In this document: positions 1 to 5,679 of the stretch, piece by piece
Position numbering within the stretch: position 1 is the stretch's first letter
Layout: the number at the start of each line of letters is the position of its first letter
Assembly: GCA_051880475.1 (NCBI GenBank)
Contig: JBJEOA010000030.1
Coordinates: 1-13,184 of the forward strand
Length of the DNA: 13,184 bases
Reading direction: 5' to 3'
Origin: JAUUSJ01 sp051880475
Lineage (GTDB): Bacteria > Bacillota > Clostridia > Lachnospirales > Lachnospiraceae
Translations under genes and position numbers: made by a program
Notes under the pieces: model-generated
What the model saw: only the letters and a program-made list of their open reading frames with translations
Told to the model about the DNA's origin: nothing
The model's database searches: none

Positions 1-2
1 GT

Positions 3-57
3 GAAAACTTTCAATTCTCAACAATGTGTATGTTTATACACATTTTGAGTAGCAGGA
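3..57 (+). repeat. Left copy of 55-bp terminal inverted repeat with internal hairpin
   Basis: This sequence reappears as reverse complement at 13130-13184 with 52 of 55 positions identical. The three differences correspond to positions 22, 23 and 28 here. The copy contains its own dyad: CTCAA (17-21), an unpaired C, AATGTGTAT (23-31), loop GTTT, ATACACATT (36-44), TTGAG (45-49). It ends in GTAGCAGGA, which supplies the weak ribosome binding site of the Fe-S protein gene starting at 63. I find no convincing sigma-A promoter inside it. It could be a recombination site, a mobile repeat or a shared operator/leader; the sequence alone does not decide. The outer boundary is not visible because the window begins two bases before it. 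Confidence 0.9.
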
Positions 58-62
58 AAATT

Positions 63-767
63 ATGATTAGAAGAATTATCAAAATAGACGAAGAAAAATG
101 TAATGGATGTGGACTTTGCGCCGCTGCCTGCCATGAAGGGGCTATCGATATTGTAGACAATAAAGCAAAATTAATGAGAGAAAATTACTGCGACGGTCTT
201 GGAGACTGTCTTCCTGCCTGTCCAATGAATGCAATTAGCTTTGAAGAAAGAGAAGCTCCAGCCTACGATGAAGCGGCTGTAAAAGCTGCCCAGGCGGCAA
301 AAGCTGCCAAAAACGAAAAGAAGACTGCCATTTTTTCAGGATGCCCAGGCTCAAAGGCAAGATCGATTGAACGCCCAAAAAATTCTGCTGTTTCTTCTCC
401 TTGCGAGAGTCAGCTATCCCAGTGGCCTGTTCAGATTAAATTACTTCCTATCACTGCACCATATTTTGACGGAGCAGATATCTTAATCGCCGCTGACTGC
501 ACAGCATACGCCTACGGAGATTTTCACAATAAATTTATAAAGGGACGTATCACTTTAGTTGGATGTCCAAAACTTGATGAGGGAGATTATACAGAAAAAT
601 TAACAGCAATTTTTGCCAATAATAATATTAAAAGTGTGACAATGACTCGAATGATTGTGCCTTGCTGTGGTGCACTCGAGCGCGCTGCAAAAAATGCAAT
701 CAAAAACTCAAAAAAAGAGATTCCTTTTGAAGTTTACACAATATCTACAGATGGAAGTATACTCTAA
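63..767 (+). CDS. Two-cluster ferredoxin-type 4Fe-4S protein with Cys-rich C-terminal domain
   Basis: A 234-residue, probably cytoplasmic iron-sulfur protein. The N-terminal ferredoxin region has a complete motif C13-x2-C16-x2-C19-x3-C23. A second motif, CDGLGDCLPACP, has C43, C49 and C53 but Leu46 where the second cysteine would sit, so cluster II may be 3Fe-4S or may use another ligand. An Ala/Lys-rich linker (about residues 67-87) leads to a C-terminal domain with further cysteines: SGCPGSK (C94), C114, ADCTAYAYGDFH (C146), GCPKLDE (C168) and the pair C201-C202. I recognise the overall architecture from anaerobic Firmicutes but know no established function; electron transfer or redox sensing is inference. 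The start at 63 is preferred over the in-frame ATG at 24, because AGGA at 54-57 is spaced for 63 and residues before it lie in the terminal repeat. It converges on the acyl-CoA ligase gene through a shared terminator. Confidence 0.85.
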   Translation: MIRRIIKIDEEKCNGCGLCAAACHEGAIDIVDNKAKLMRENYCDGLGDCLPACPMNAISFEEREAPAYDEAAVKAAQAAKAAKNEKKTAIFSGCPGSKARSIERPKNSAVSSPCESQLSQWPVQIKLLPITAPYFDGADILIAADCTAYAYGDFHNKFIKGRITLVGCPKLDEGDYTEKLTAIFANNNIKSVTMTRMIVPCCGALERAAKNAIKNSKKEIPFEVYTISTDGSIL

Positions 768-800
768 ATTAACTTTTCTATTTTTACGGAATATAAACGC

Positions 801-839
801 AAAAACGCTAAAAGGGAAAAATTTCCTTCTAGCGTTTTT
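801..839. terminator. Bidirectional intrinsic terminator between convergent genes
   Basis: The stem starts with AAAAACGCTA (801-810) and closes with TAGCGTTTTT (830-839). It continues inward through AAGG/CCTT with one mismatch and a G-T pair, leaving a short A/T loop. A run of T on one strand and of A on the other gives a U-tract in both directions. It lies between the stops of the Fe-S protein (767) and the acyl-CoA ligase (850). Confidence 0.88.
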
Positions 840-849
840 TATCTTAAAT

Positions 850-2484
850 CTAGCCTCTATTTTGCTGTGCAACTAAGTAATCTGCACCATATTTCTTGCG
901 AAGAGCTGGCTTTTCAATCTTACCAGTCGCATTTCTTGGAACTTCTGCAAAAATAATCTTCTTTGGACGTTTATATCTTGGAAGTTCTTTGCAGAATTCT
1001 TCTATCTCTTCCTCTGTACATTCCATGCCATCTTTGATTGAAATAATAGCACCTGTAATCTCACCTAGACGTTTATCAGGAAGACCAATGACGGCGACGT
1101 CTTTTACTTTATCAAAAGCAGACAAGAAATTCTCAATCTGTACAGGATAAATATTTTCTCCACCACTTACAATGACATCTTTCTTTCTGTCTACTAAGAA
1201 ATAGAATCCGTCTTCGTCTTGCATTGCCATATCTCCTGTGCAGAGCCATCCATCCTTTAAAGTCTCTGCCGTAGCTTCCGGATCATTATAATAGCAAGTC
1301 ATAAGTCCAGGTCCCTTTACACAAAGCTCGCCGACGCTTCCTTGTTCCACTTCATTTCCATCTGGGTCAACAATTTTACACTGCCATCTATATCCAGGAA
1401 CTCCGATTGCTCCTACTTTGTGGATATTTTCTACGCCAAGATGTACACATCCAGGACCAGTAGATTCTGATAAGCCATAATTTGTATCATATAAATGATT
1501 TGGGAAATATTCTTTCCATCTTTTAATTAAAGATGGCGGAACTGGCTGTGCACCGATATGCATTAATCTCCACTGTTCTAAATCGTAGTCTTCTAATTTT
1601 AAAATTCCCTGGTCTAATGTATCTAAAATATCTTGTGCCCATGGAACTAAAAGCCAAACAATCGTACATTTTTCTTTAGAAATTGCGTCCAAAATAATCT
1701 CTGGTGATGTTCCTGTAAGAAGCACCGCCTTACTTCCCGCACATAAACTTCCCATCCAGTGGAACTTAGCACCTGTATGATAAAGAGGTGGAATACAAAG
1801 GAACGTATCGTTTCGGTCTGTCAAATGATGTTTTTGTTCCATCTGTGCTGCCTGCATTAAACTCTCGTGATTATGTAAAATTGCTTTTGGAAATCCTGTT
1901 GTTCCTGAAGAAAAATAGATAGCGGCATCATCATCTTCCTCTAAGCGAATAAGAGGTGCCTGACTAGAGCAATCTGCCACTAACTCTCGGTAGCTCTCTG
2001 CAAAAGTTGGACATCCATCTCCGACATAAATTAAAAGTCTTCCTTTGCTTAATTCATCTGCGATAGATTCAATTCTTCCGATAAACTGAGGTCCAAAAAA
2101 TAATACATGAACTTCCGCTAAATTCGCACAATATTGAATTTCCTTTGTGTCAAAACGGAAGTTAAACGGTACTGCAATAGCACCTGTTTTTAAAATTCCA
2201 AAATAGATAGGTAACCACTCAAGACAGTTAAACATTAAGATGGCAACGCGGTCGCCTTTTTGAACACCACGGCTTAATAGCATATTTGCGACACGATTTG
2301 CCTTCTCGTCAAAAACGCTCCACGTAATCTCTCTTCTATATGGTCGATTGGAAGTTCTCTGCACTAAGTCATACTCCTTCCATGTTTTTCTCATCGTATC
2401 TTTTACCATAGGATTAAGCTCTATAAGAGCAGTCTCATCACCGTAGAGCTTATGATTTCTCTCCAATAAATCTGTAACAGGCAT
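850..2484 (-). CDS. AMP-forming acyl-CoA ligase (fatty/carboxylic acid-CoA synthetase family)
   Basis: A 544-residue class I adenylate-forming enzyme, complete for the family. It would activate a carboxylic acid with ATP to an acyl-adenylate and transfer it to CoA. Visible motifs are the phosphate-binding loop SSGTTGFPK (192-200), YGLSEST (336-342), the ATP-binding Asp in TGD (416-418), the hinge DRKKD (432-436), GGENIYP (about 441-447), and NATGK with the catalytic Lys at about 522. The acid substrate cannot be read from sequence: FadD-like medium/long-chain, aromatic or other acids all fit. The ATG is preceded by AAAGGA at a spacing of about 9. Upstream lie its own promoter (2559-2587) and a leader motif also found before the symporter at 2919-4451, which suggests an uptake-plus-activation pair. 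It is distinct from the short PaaK-type ligase at 6654-7958. Confidence 0.88.
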   Translation of the reverse strand: MPVTDLLERNHKLYGDETALIELNPMVKDTMRKTWKEYDLVQRTSNRPYRREITWSVFDEKANRVANMLLSRGVQKGDRVAILMFNCLEWLPIYFGILKTGAIAVPFNFRFDTKEIQYCANLAEVHVLFFGPQFIGRIESIADELSKGRLLIYVGDGCPTFAESYRELVADCSSQAPLIRLEEDDDAAIYFSSGTTGFPKAILHNHESLMQAAQMEQKHHLTDRNDTFLCIPPLYHTGAKFHWMGSLCAGSKAVLLTGTSPEIILDAISKEKCTIVWLLVPWAQDILDTLDQGILKLEDYDLEQWRLMHIGAQPVPPSLIKRWKEYFPNHLYDTNYGLSESTGPGCVHLGVENIHKVGAIGVPGYRWQCKIVDPDGNEVEQGSVGELCVKGPGLMTCYYNDPEATAETLKDGWLCTGDMAMQDEDGFYFLVDRKKDVIVSGGENIYPVQIENFLSAFDKVKDVAVIGLPDKRLGEITGAIISIKDGMECTEEEIEEFCKELPRYKRPKKIIFAEVPRNATGKIEKPALRKKYGADYLVAQQNRG

Positions 2485-2510
2485 TGATATACATCCTTTC
2501 TTTTCATTTG

Positions 2511-2546
2511 ACTTTTACGCTTTTTATCTTTCACTCACTAAAGCGT
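2511..2546 (-). promoter_or_regulatory. Leader dyad shared with the symporter gene
   Basis: On the coding strand the ligase 5' leader carries ACGCTTT (2546-2540) and 16 bases further AAAGCGT, which lies inside GATAAAAAGCGTAAAAGT. The two 7-base arms are perfectly complementary, so the transcript could form a stem upstream of the ribosome binding site. AAAGCGTAAAAGT (13 bases, here 2523-2511) recurs exactly at 4497-4485 before the symporter, also following a CGCTTT arm. It may be a DNA operator or an RNA element; I cannot match it to a known riboswitch. Confidence 0.5.
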
Positions 2547-2558
2547 CACATTATTTAT

Positions 2559-2587
2559 ACGATAGCATAAATACCATAAAAAGTCAA
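2559..2587 (-). promoter_or_regulatory. Sigma-A promoter of the acyl-CoA ligase gene
   Basis: Reading the minus strand, -35 is TTGACT (2587-2582), the spacer is 17 bases, and -10 is TATCGT (2564-2559), preceded by TGC as an extended -10. This predicts a leader of roughly 65-70 nt that contains the 2511-2546 dyad. The symporter promoter has the same -35 hexamer and the same spacing. Confidence 0.6.
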
Positions 2588-2600
2588 TACTCACTTTCAA

Positions 2601-2915
2601 ATCAGGAAGTTAGGACAGAGTTAGGACAGGGGACAGACATCTGTCCTAGTGTACTAATAGCTATCATATTACAGCAAGAAAAAATGGGGTATCTTCTTTT
2701 TTAAACGATAGCAAGGCTTCCAAAGATTTTAACTGCACTAGTTTTGCTGCGGGAGCGTTAGCGAAGCGGATTCGCGTGAGCAGCATAAATAAGCGTGCGG
2801 TTAAAATTTGGAAACGAAGCGTGTTTAAAAAGAAGATACCCCATTTCATTCTTGCGTTTCTTAGTTTTTAATTCTTAATTTCAAAACAGGACAGAGGTCT
2901 GTCCCCTGTCCTGAT
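2601..2915. mobile_element. MITE-like long palindromic repeat element (GGACAG-type ends)
   Basis: Near-perfect 25-bp inverted ends lie at 2623-2647 and 2888-2912 with one mismatch. Each end is itself a small palindrome of the GGACAGA/TCTGTCC type seen in repeats linked to REP-associated (Y1, RAYT-like) transposases. Inside, a second pair of ~33-base arms (2674-2706 and 2823-2855) is again complementary. Weaker pairing continues inward through TTCCAAA/TTTGGAA and GCTGC/GCAGC to a GC-rich apex around 2746-2784. The element can therefore fold into one long hairpin. ATCAGGA (2601-2607) and TCCTGAT (2909-2915) suggest a slightly wider original end, and TTAGGACAG is duplicated at 2610-2618 and 2621-2629. 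There is no transposase gene inside, so it would be non-autonomous. It begins about 3 bases after the symporter stop, so it may also end or stabilise that mRNA. Confidence 0.78.
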
Positions 2916-2918
2916 TAA

Positions 2919-4451
2919 TTATTTTCCGAGTGCTGTCTTTTGAGGAACGGTTGTGTCCTTCTCATAGCAAGCAAATATCTCATCTGTAAATTTCTCATCT
3001 GGTTTTGGTGTCACTAAACTAACAACTGGAACGATAATAAGACCTGCTAACATAGCAATCGCACCACAGTTAATTGGAGACTGAATAATTACTGGCAAAG
3101 ACTCTCTCGCTACCATATTTACAATCATAAGCACAGAGCCGAAAATAAAGGATACCCAGCAAGATGCTGTTGTTGTTTTTTTCCAGTATAAGGAGTATAA
3201 GAATGGAGCAAGGAAAGAACCTGCCAAAGCACCCCATGAAATTCCCATAAGCTGAGCAATAAAGGTGATAGAACTCTTATACTGAACTAATGCGATAATT
3301 GCAGAGATAGCAATAAATACAACAACAAGTACACGAATCATGAGAAGCTGTTTTTTCTCACTCATATTTTTAATAAAATTATCCTTCAAAAAGTCAATTG
3401 TAAGTGTTGAACTAGATGCAATAACTAAAGAGGATAAAGTAGACATAGAAGCAGATAATACTAAAATTACTACAAGCGCAATCAAAGCTGGTGATAAGTT
3501 TTCAAGCATTGTAGGAATAATAGAGTCATATCCGTTTGCAGCAACATCTATCTGGTCAGAGAAAAGACGTCCAAATCCTCCGAGGAAATAACAACCTCCA
3601 GCTACAACTAAGGCAAATAAAGTGGAAATAATTGTACCCTTTTGGATAGATGCCTCATCTTTAATTGCATAAAATTTCTGAACCATCTGTGGAAGTCCCC
3701 ATGTACCAAGAGATGTAAGAATAACAACAAACATAAGGTTCAGTGGGTCAGGACCAAAGAAAGAAGCAAAAACACCTGGAGCTGCCGAAACTGTCTCATC
3801 TGTAACTTCAGCAAGTCCCTGATAAGCTGCCATAAATCCACCTTTGCTCATAAGAACAGCTGCGATAATAATAACGATACCAAATAACATAATGACACCC
3901 TGAATAAAGTCATTAATTGCAGTTGCCATATAACCACCAGCAATTACATAAATAGCAGTTAAAACTGCCATTAAAATAATACAGACAGAGTAATCAATAT
4001 CAAATGCCATACCAAAAAGTCTAGAAAGACCATTATAGAGTGACGCTGTATATGGAATCAAGAAAATAAAGATAATAACAGAAGCTACAATCTTTAGAGG
4101 CTGACTCTTAAACCGCTCTCCAAAAAACTGAGGCATCGTAGCAGAATCAAGATGCTGTGTCATAATACGAGTACGTCTTCCAAGCACTACCCATGCAAGA
4201 AGAGAACCGATAATAGCATTTCCAATACCAGCCCAAGTTGCAGCAATACCGTACTTCCATCCAAACTGCCCAGCATAACCAACAAATACAACGGCGGAGA
4301 AATACGATGTACCATAGGCAAAGGCAGTAAGCCAAGGTCCAACACTTCTTCCTCCAAGTACAAATCCATTGACATCTGTTGCATTTTTTCTACAGTATAA
4401 GCCAATACCAATTAATACAGCAAAGTAGATAATTAAAATTAATAGTTTCAT
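2919..4451 (-). CDS. Sodium:solute symporter (SSS family, PutP-like)
   Basis: A 510-residue, highly hydrophobic inner-membrane protein of a length normal for the sodium:solute symporter family (about 13 membrane segments expected). Family marks are the N-terminal GGRSVGPWLTAFAYGTSYFS region (about 33-52), GGYMATAINDFIQG (about 172-185), GTWGLPQMVQKFYA (about 249-262), and LSASMSTLSS (about 332-341), whose Ser/Thr residues match the family's Na+ site. The C-terminal tail after about residue 483 is charged and probably cytoplasmic. Substrate is not determinable: relatives carry proline, pantothenate, acetate and other carboxylates. The leader shared with the downstream acyl-CoA ligase favours an organic acid (inference). 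AAAGGA precedes the ATG at a spacing of about 9. The gene has its own promoter (4561-4589), and the MITE-like repeat directly follows its stop. Confidence 0.88.
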   Translation of the reverse strand: MKLLILIIYFAVLIGIGLYCRKNATDVNGFVLGGRSVGPWLTAFAYGTSYFSAVVFVGYAGQFGWKYGIAATWAGIGNAIIGSLLAWVVLGRRTRIMTQHLDSATMPQFFGERFKSQPLKIVASVIIFIFLIPYTASLYNGLSRLFGMAFDIDYSVCIILMAVLTAIYVIAGGYMATAINDFIQGVIMLFGIVIIIAAVLMSKGGFMAAYQGLAEVTDETVSAAPGVFASFFGPDPLNLMFVVILTSLGTWGLPQMVQKFYAIKDEASIQKGTIISTLFALVVAGGCYFLGGFGRLFSDQIDVAANGYDSIIPTMLENLSPALIALVVILVLSASMSTLSSLVIASSSTLTIDFLKDNFIKNMSEKKQLLMIRVLVVVFIAISAIIALVQYKSSITFIAQLMGISWGALAGSFLAPFLYSLYWKKTTTASCWVSFIFGSVLMIVNMVARESLPVIIQSPINCGAIAMLAGLIIVPVVSLVTPKPDEKFTDEIFACYEKDTTVPQKTALGK

Positions 4452-4484
4452 GACATTTTTCCTTTCTTTTTCTTTTCGTCTCTC

Positions 4485-4551
4485 ACTTTTACGCTTTATC
4501 TCTTTTTTTTGTTTATGTATTAAAGTTTTTTAGCTTTAAATGATAAAAGCG
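4485..4551 (-). promoter_or_regulatory. Symporter leader dyad, matching the ligase leader
   Basis: On the coding strand, CGCTTTTATC (4551-4542) lies just past the predicted start point and GATAAAGCG (4500-4492) about 40 bases later. The arms are complementary apart from one extra T. GATAAAGCGTAAAAGT continues to 4485, and its last 13 bases are exactly the motif before the acyl-CoA ligase at 2523-2511. Both leaders then continue with GAAAAGAAA-type sequence into the ribosome binding site. This indicates either duplication of a leader or a common regulator. Confidence 0.5.
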
Positions 4552-4560
4552 ACTTTCTAT

Positions 4561-4589
4561 ACTTTAACAGATAAAAGTAAAAAAGTCAA
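4561..4589 (-). promoter_or_regulatory. Sigma-A promoter of the symporter gene
   Basis: On the minus strand, -35 is TTGACT (4589-4584), the spacer is 17 bases, and -10 is TAAAGT (4566-4561). The -35 plus first spacer bases, TTGACTTTTT, are identical to those of the acyl-CoA ligase promoter. Predicted leader length is about 100 nt. Confidence 0.6.
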
Positions 4590-4724
4590 TGGATTATACT
4601 AAATTAATTGCAAAATATTTTGATTGACTACTTCCATAGGCAAACTTATAATCAGAGACATAAATAAAATGAAGAGTAATACTTACTGCCTTTAATTAAT
4701 GGGTAGTTCATATATTTAGTTTTC

Positions 4725-4754
4725 AATTCAATTTACAAAAGTTTAAATTGAATT
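4725..4754. repeat. Perfect 10-bp inverted repeat upstream of the phosphodiesterase promoter
   Basis: AATTCAATTT (4725-4734) and AAATTGAATT (4745-4754) are perfect reverse complements separated by 10 bases. The site ends 13 bases before the -35 of the promoter at 4768-4797. It could be an operator for that gene. The sequence is very AT-rich, so chance is possible. There is no T-run after it in either direction that would make it a terminator. Confidence 0.45.
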
Positions 4755-4767
4755 TAATTGCCTATTG

Positions 4768-4797
4768 ATGACACCAATATAAAATAAATTATATAAT
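4768..4797 (+). promoter_or_regulatory. Sigma-A promoter of the phosphodiesterase gene
   Basis: The -35 is ATGACA (4768-4773), with an 18-base spacer and a consensus -10 TATAAT (4792-4797). Transcription would start near 4804 and give a leader of about 80 nt before the ATG at 4885. Confidence 0.6.
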
Positions 4798-4814
4798 CTC
4801 TTAGTAAGCTTGAT

Positions 4815-4847
4815 GAAAGGAGAAATAAAGTGATTAAAATTATATAA
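4815..4847 (+). other. Strong Shine-Dalgarno with a 5-codon leader reading frame
   Basis: GAAAGGAG (4815-4822) is the best ribosome binding sequence of this leader. At normal distance it is followed not by the phosphodiesterase start but by GTG at 4830, which opens GTG-ATT-AAA-ATT-ATA-TAA (4830-4847; Val-Ile-Lys-Ile-Ile, start read as Met). The real gene starts 37 bases after that stop with only a weak GAGAG in front. A tiny leader peptide that couples or modulates translation is possible. A relic of an older start is equally possible. Confidence 0.3.
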
Positions 4848-4884
4848 AAAAATATAATTTGGTAAATCAGTAAAAAAAGAGAGT

Positions 4885-5625
4885 ATGAAGACAGAAATTT
4901 TTGCACATCGCGGAGCTAGTAAGTATGCACCAGAAAATACTATGGCGGCTTTTATTTTAGCACATAAACAGGGGGCAGATGGAATTGAATTAGATGTCCA
5001 TCTTACGAAAGACGGAGAGATTGTTGTTATTCACGATGAGACAATAAATAGAGTTAGCAATGGAAAAGGAAAGATTCGAGATTATACACTCGAAGAATTG
5101 AGAAAATTTTCCTTTCATAACCATATGGAAGAGTATGAAAATGTAGAGATTCCTACTCTACGAGAAGTATTGAAGTGGGCCAAACCTTGGAATATGAAAG
5201 TAAATATTGAACTAAAAACAGGAGTCTATTGGTATCCTCAGATAGAAGAAAAGGTAGTTCGTATGGTTCAGGAGGAGGAAATGGAAAAATCAGTAATTTA
5301 TTCCTCTTTTAATCATTATAGTATTAGTAAAGTGCAGCAATTAGCACCAGAGGCGAAAACAGCTTATCTTTATAGTGATATTATTTTGAATGTAGAAAAG
5401 TATGCAAAGAAAAATGGTGTACATGGTTTGCATCCAGCATTGTGTCATGTGAAGATGGAAGGCTTTTTGGAAAAATATCAGAAATCAGGTCTTGATGTGA
5501 GAGTGTGGACAGTTAATAAGGAAAAAGATATGGAACGACTTATTAAAGCACAGGTAACGGCTCTAATTACAAATAAACCAGATGTAGCATATAGGGTGAG
5601 AAAGAAAATAGAAGATACATTATAA
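4885..5625 (+). CDS. Glycerophosphodiester phosphodiesterase (GDPD family)
   Basis: A 246-residue protein of full family length with no signal peptide, so probably cytoplasmic (UgpQ-type). The family hydrolyses glycerophosphodiesters, such as deacylated phospholipid head groups, to glycerol-3-phosphate and an alcohol. Catalytic and metal-binding motifs are intact: HRG at 8-10, PENT (16-19), E35-L-D37, the catalytic HD at 50-51, and E109 followed by LK. The C-terminal VWTVN...ITNKPD region is also typical. The start is fixed by the motif position, because the frame closes at 4855-4857 and has no other start, although its ribosome binding site is poor. It is a single-gene unit with its own promoter, and it converges on the amidohydrolase gene via the terminator at 5629-5662. 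It has no evident functional link to its neighbours. Confidence 0.9.
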   Translation: MKTEIFAHRGASKYAPENTMAAFILAHKQGADGIELDVHLTKDGEIVVIHDETINRVSNGKGKIRDYTLEELRKFSFHNHMEEYENVEIPTLREVLKWAKPWNMKVNIELKTGVYWYPQIEEKVVRMVQEEEMEKSVIYSSFNHYSISKVQQLAPEAKTAYLYSDIILNVEKYAKKNGVHGLHPALCHVKMEGFLEKYQKSGLDVRVWTVNKEKDMERLIKAQVTALITNKPDVAYRVRKKIEDTL

Positions 5626-5628
5626 TAC

Positions 5629-5662
5629 AAAAACCAGACAGTTGAAAAGCAGTCTGGTTTTT
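5629..5662. terminator. Bidirectional intrinsic terminator between convergent genes
   Basis: AAAAACCAGAC (5629-5639) pairs perfectly with GTCTGGTTTTT (5652-5662) around a 12-base loop. The T-run on one side and the A-run on the other give termination in both directions. It serves the phosphodiesterase (stop 5625) and the amidohydrolase (stop 5680). Confidence 0.92.
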
Positions 5663-5679
5663 ATATTAACACTTCTCCA

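Noticed and set aside
24..62. Longer start for the Fe-S protein at 24
   Set aside because: The extra 13 residues are encoded by the terminal repeat and its hairpin and have no ribosome binding site. AGGA at 54-57 fits the ATG at 63.
850..2484. Assignment of the acyl-CoA ligase as a bile-acid CoA ligase (BaiB)
   Set aside because: The core motifs are shared by the whole superfamily, and no other bai gene is nearby. The sequence as I recall BaiB is not specifically similar, so no substrate is assigned.
2664..2849. A 61-codon open frame on the minus strand
   Set aside because: It lies wholly inside the palindromic repeat element, and its sequence is dictated by the inverted arms. It has no ribosome binding site. 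Such frames recur as spurious predictions wherever the repeat is inserted.
3340..4411. Several open frames of 62-83 codons overlapping the symporter gene on both strands
   Set aside because: They are other-frame shadows of a gene with clear family motifs, and none has a convincing start signal or recognisable product. The same applies to the small frames overlapping the acyl-CoA ligase, paaK, iorA, amidohydrolase and ROK genes.
4485..4551. Symporter leader as a known riboswitch or T-box
   Set aside because: No T-box sequence, antiterminator/terminator pair or recognisable aptamer core is visible. Only the simple dyad shared with the ligase leader can be supported.
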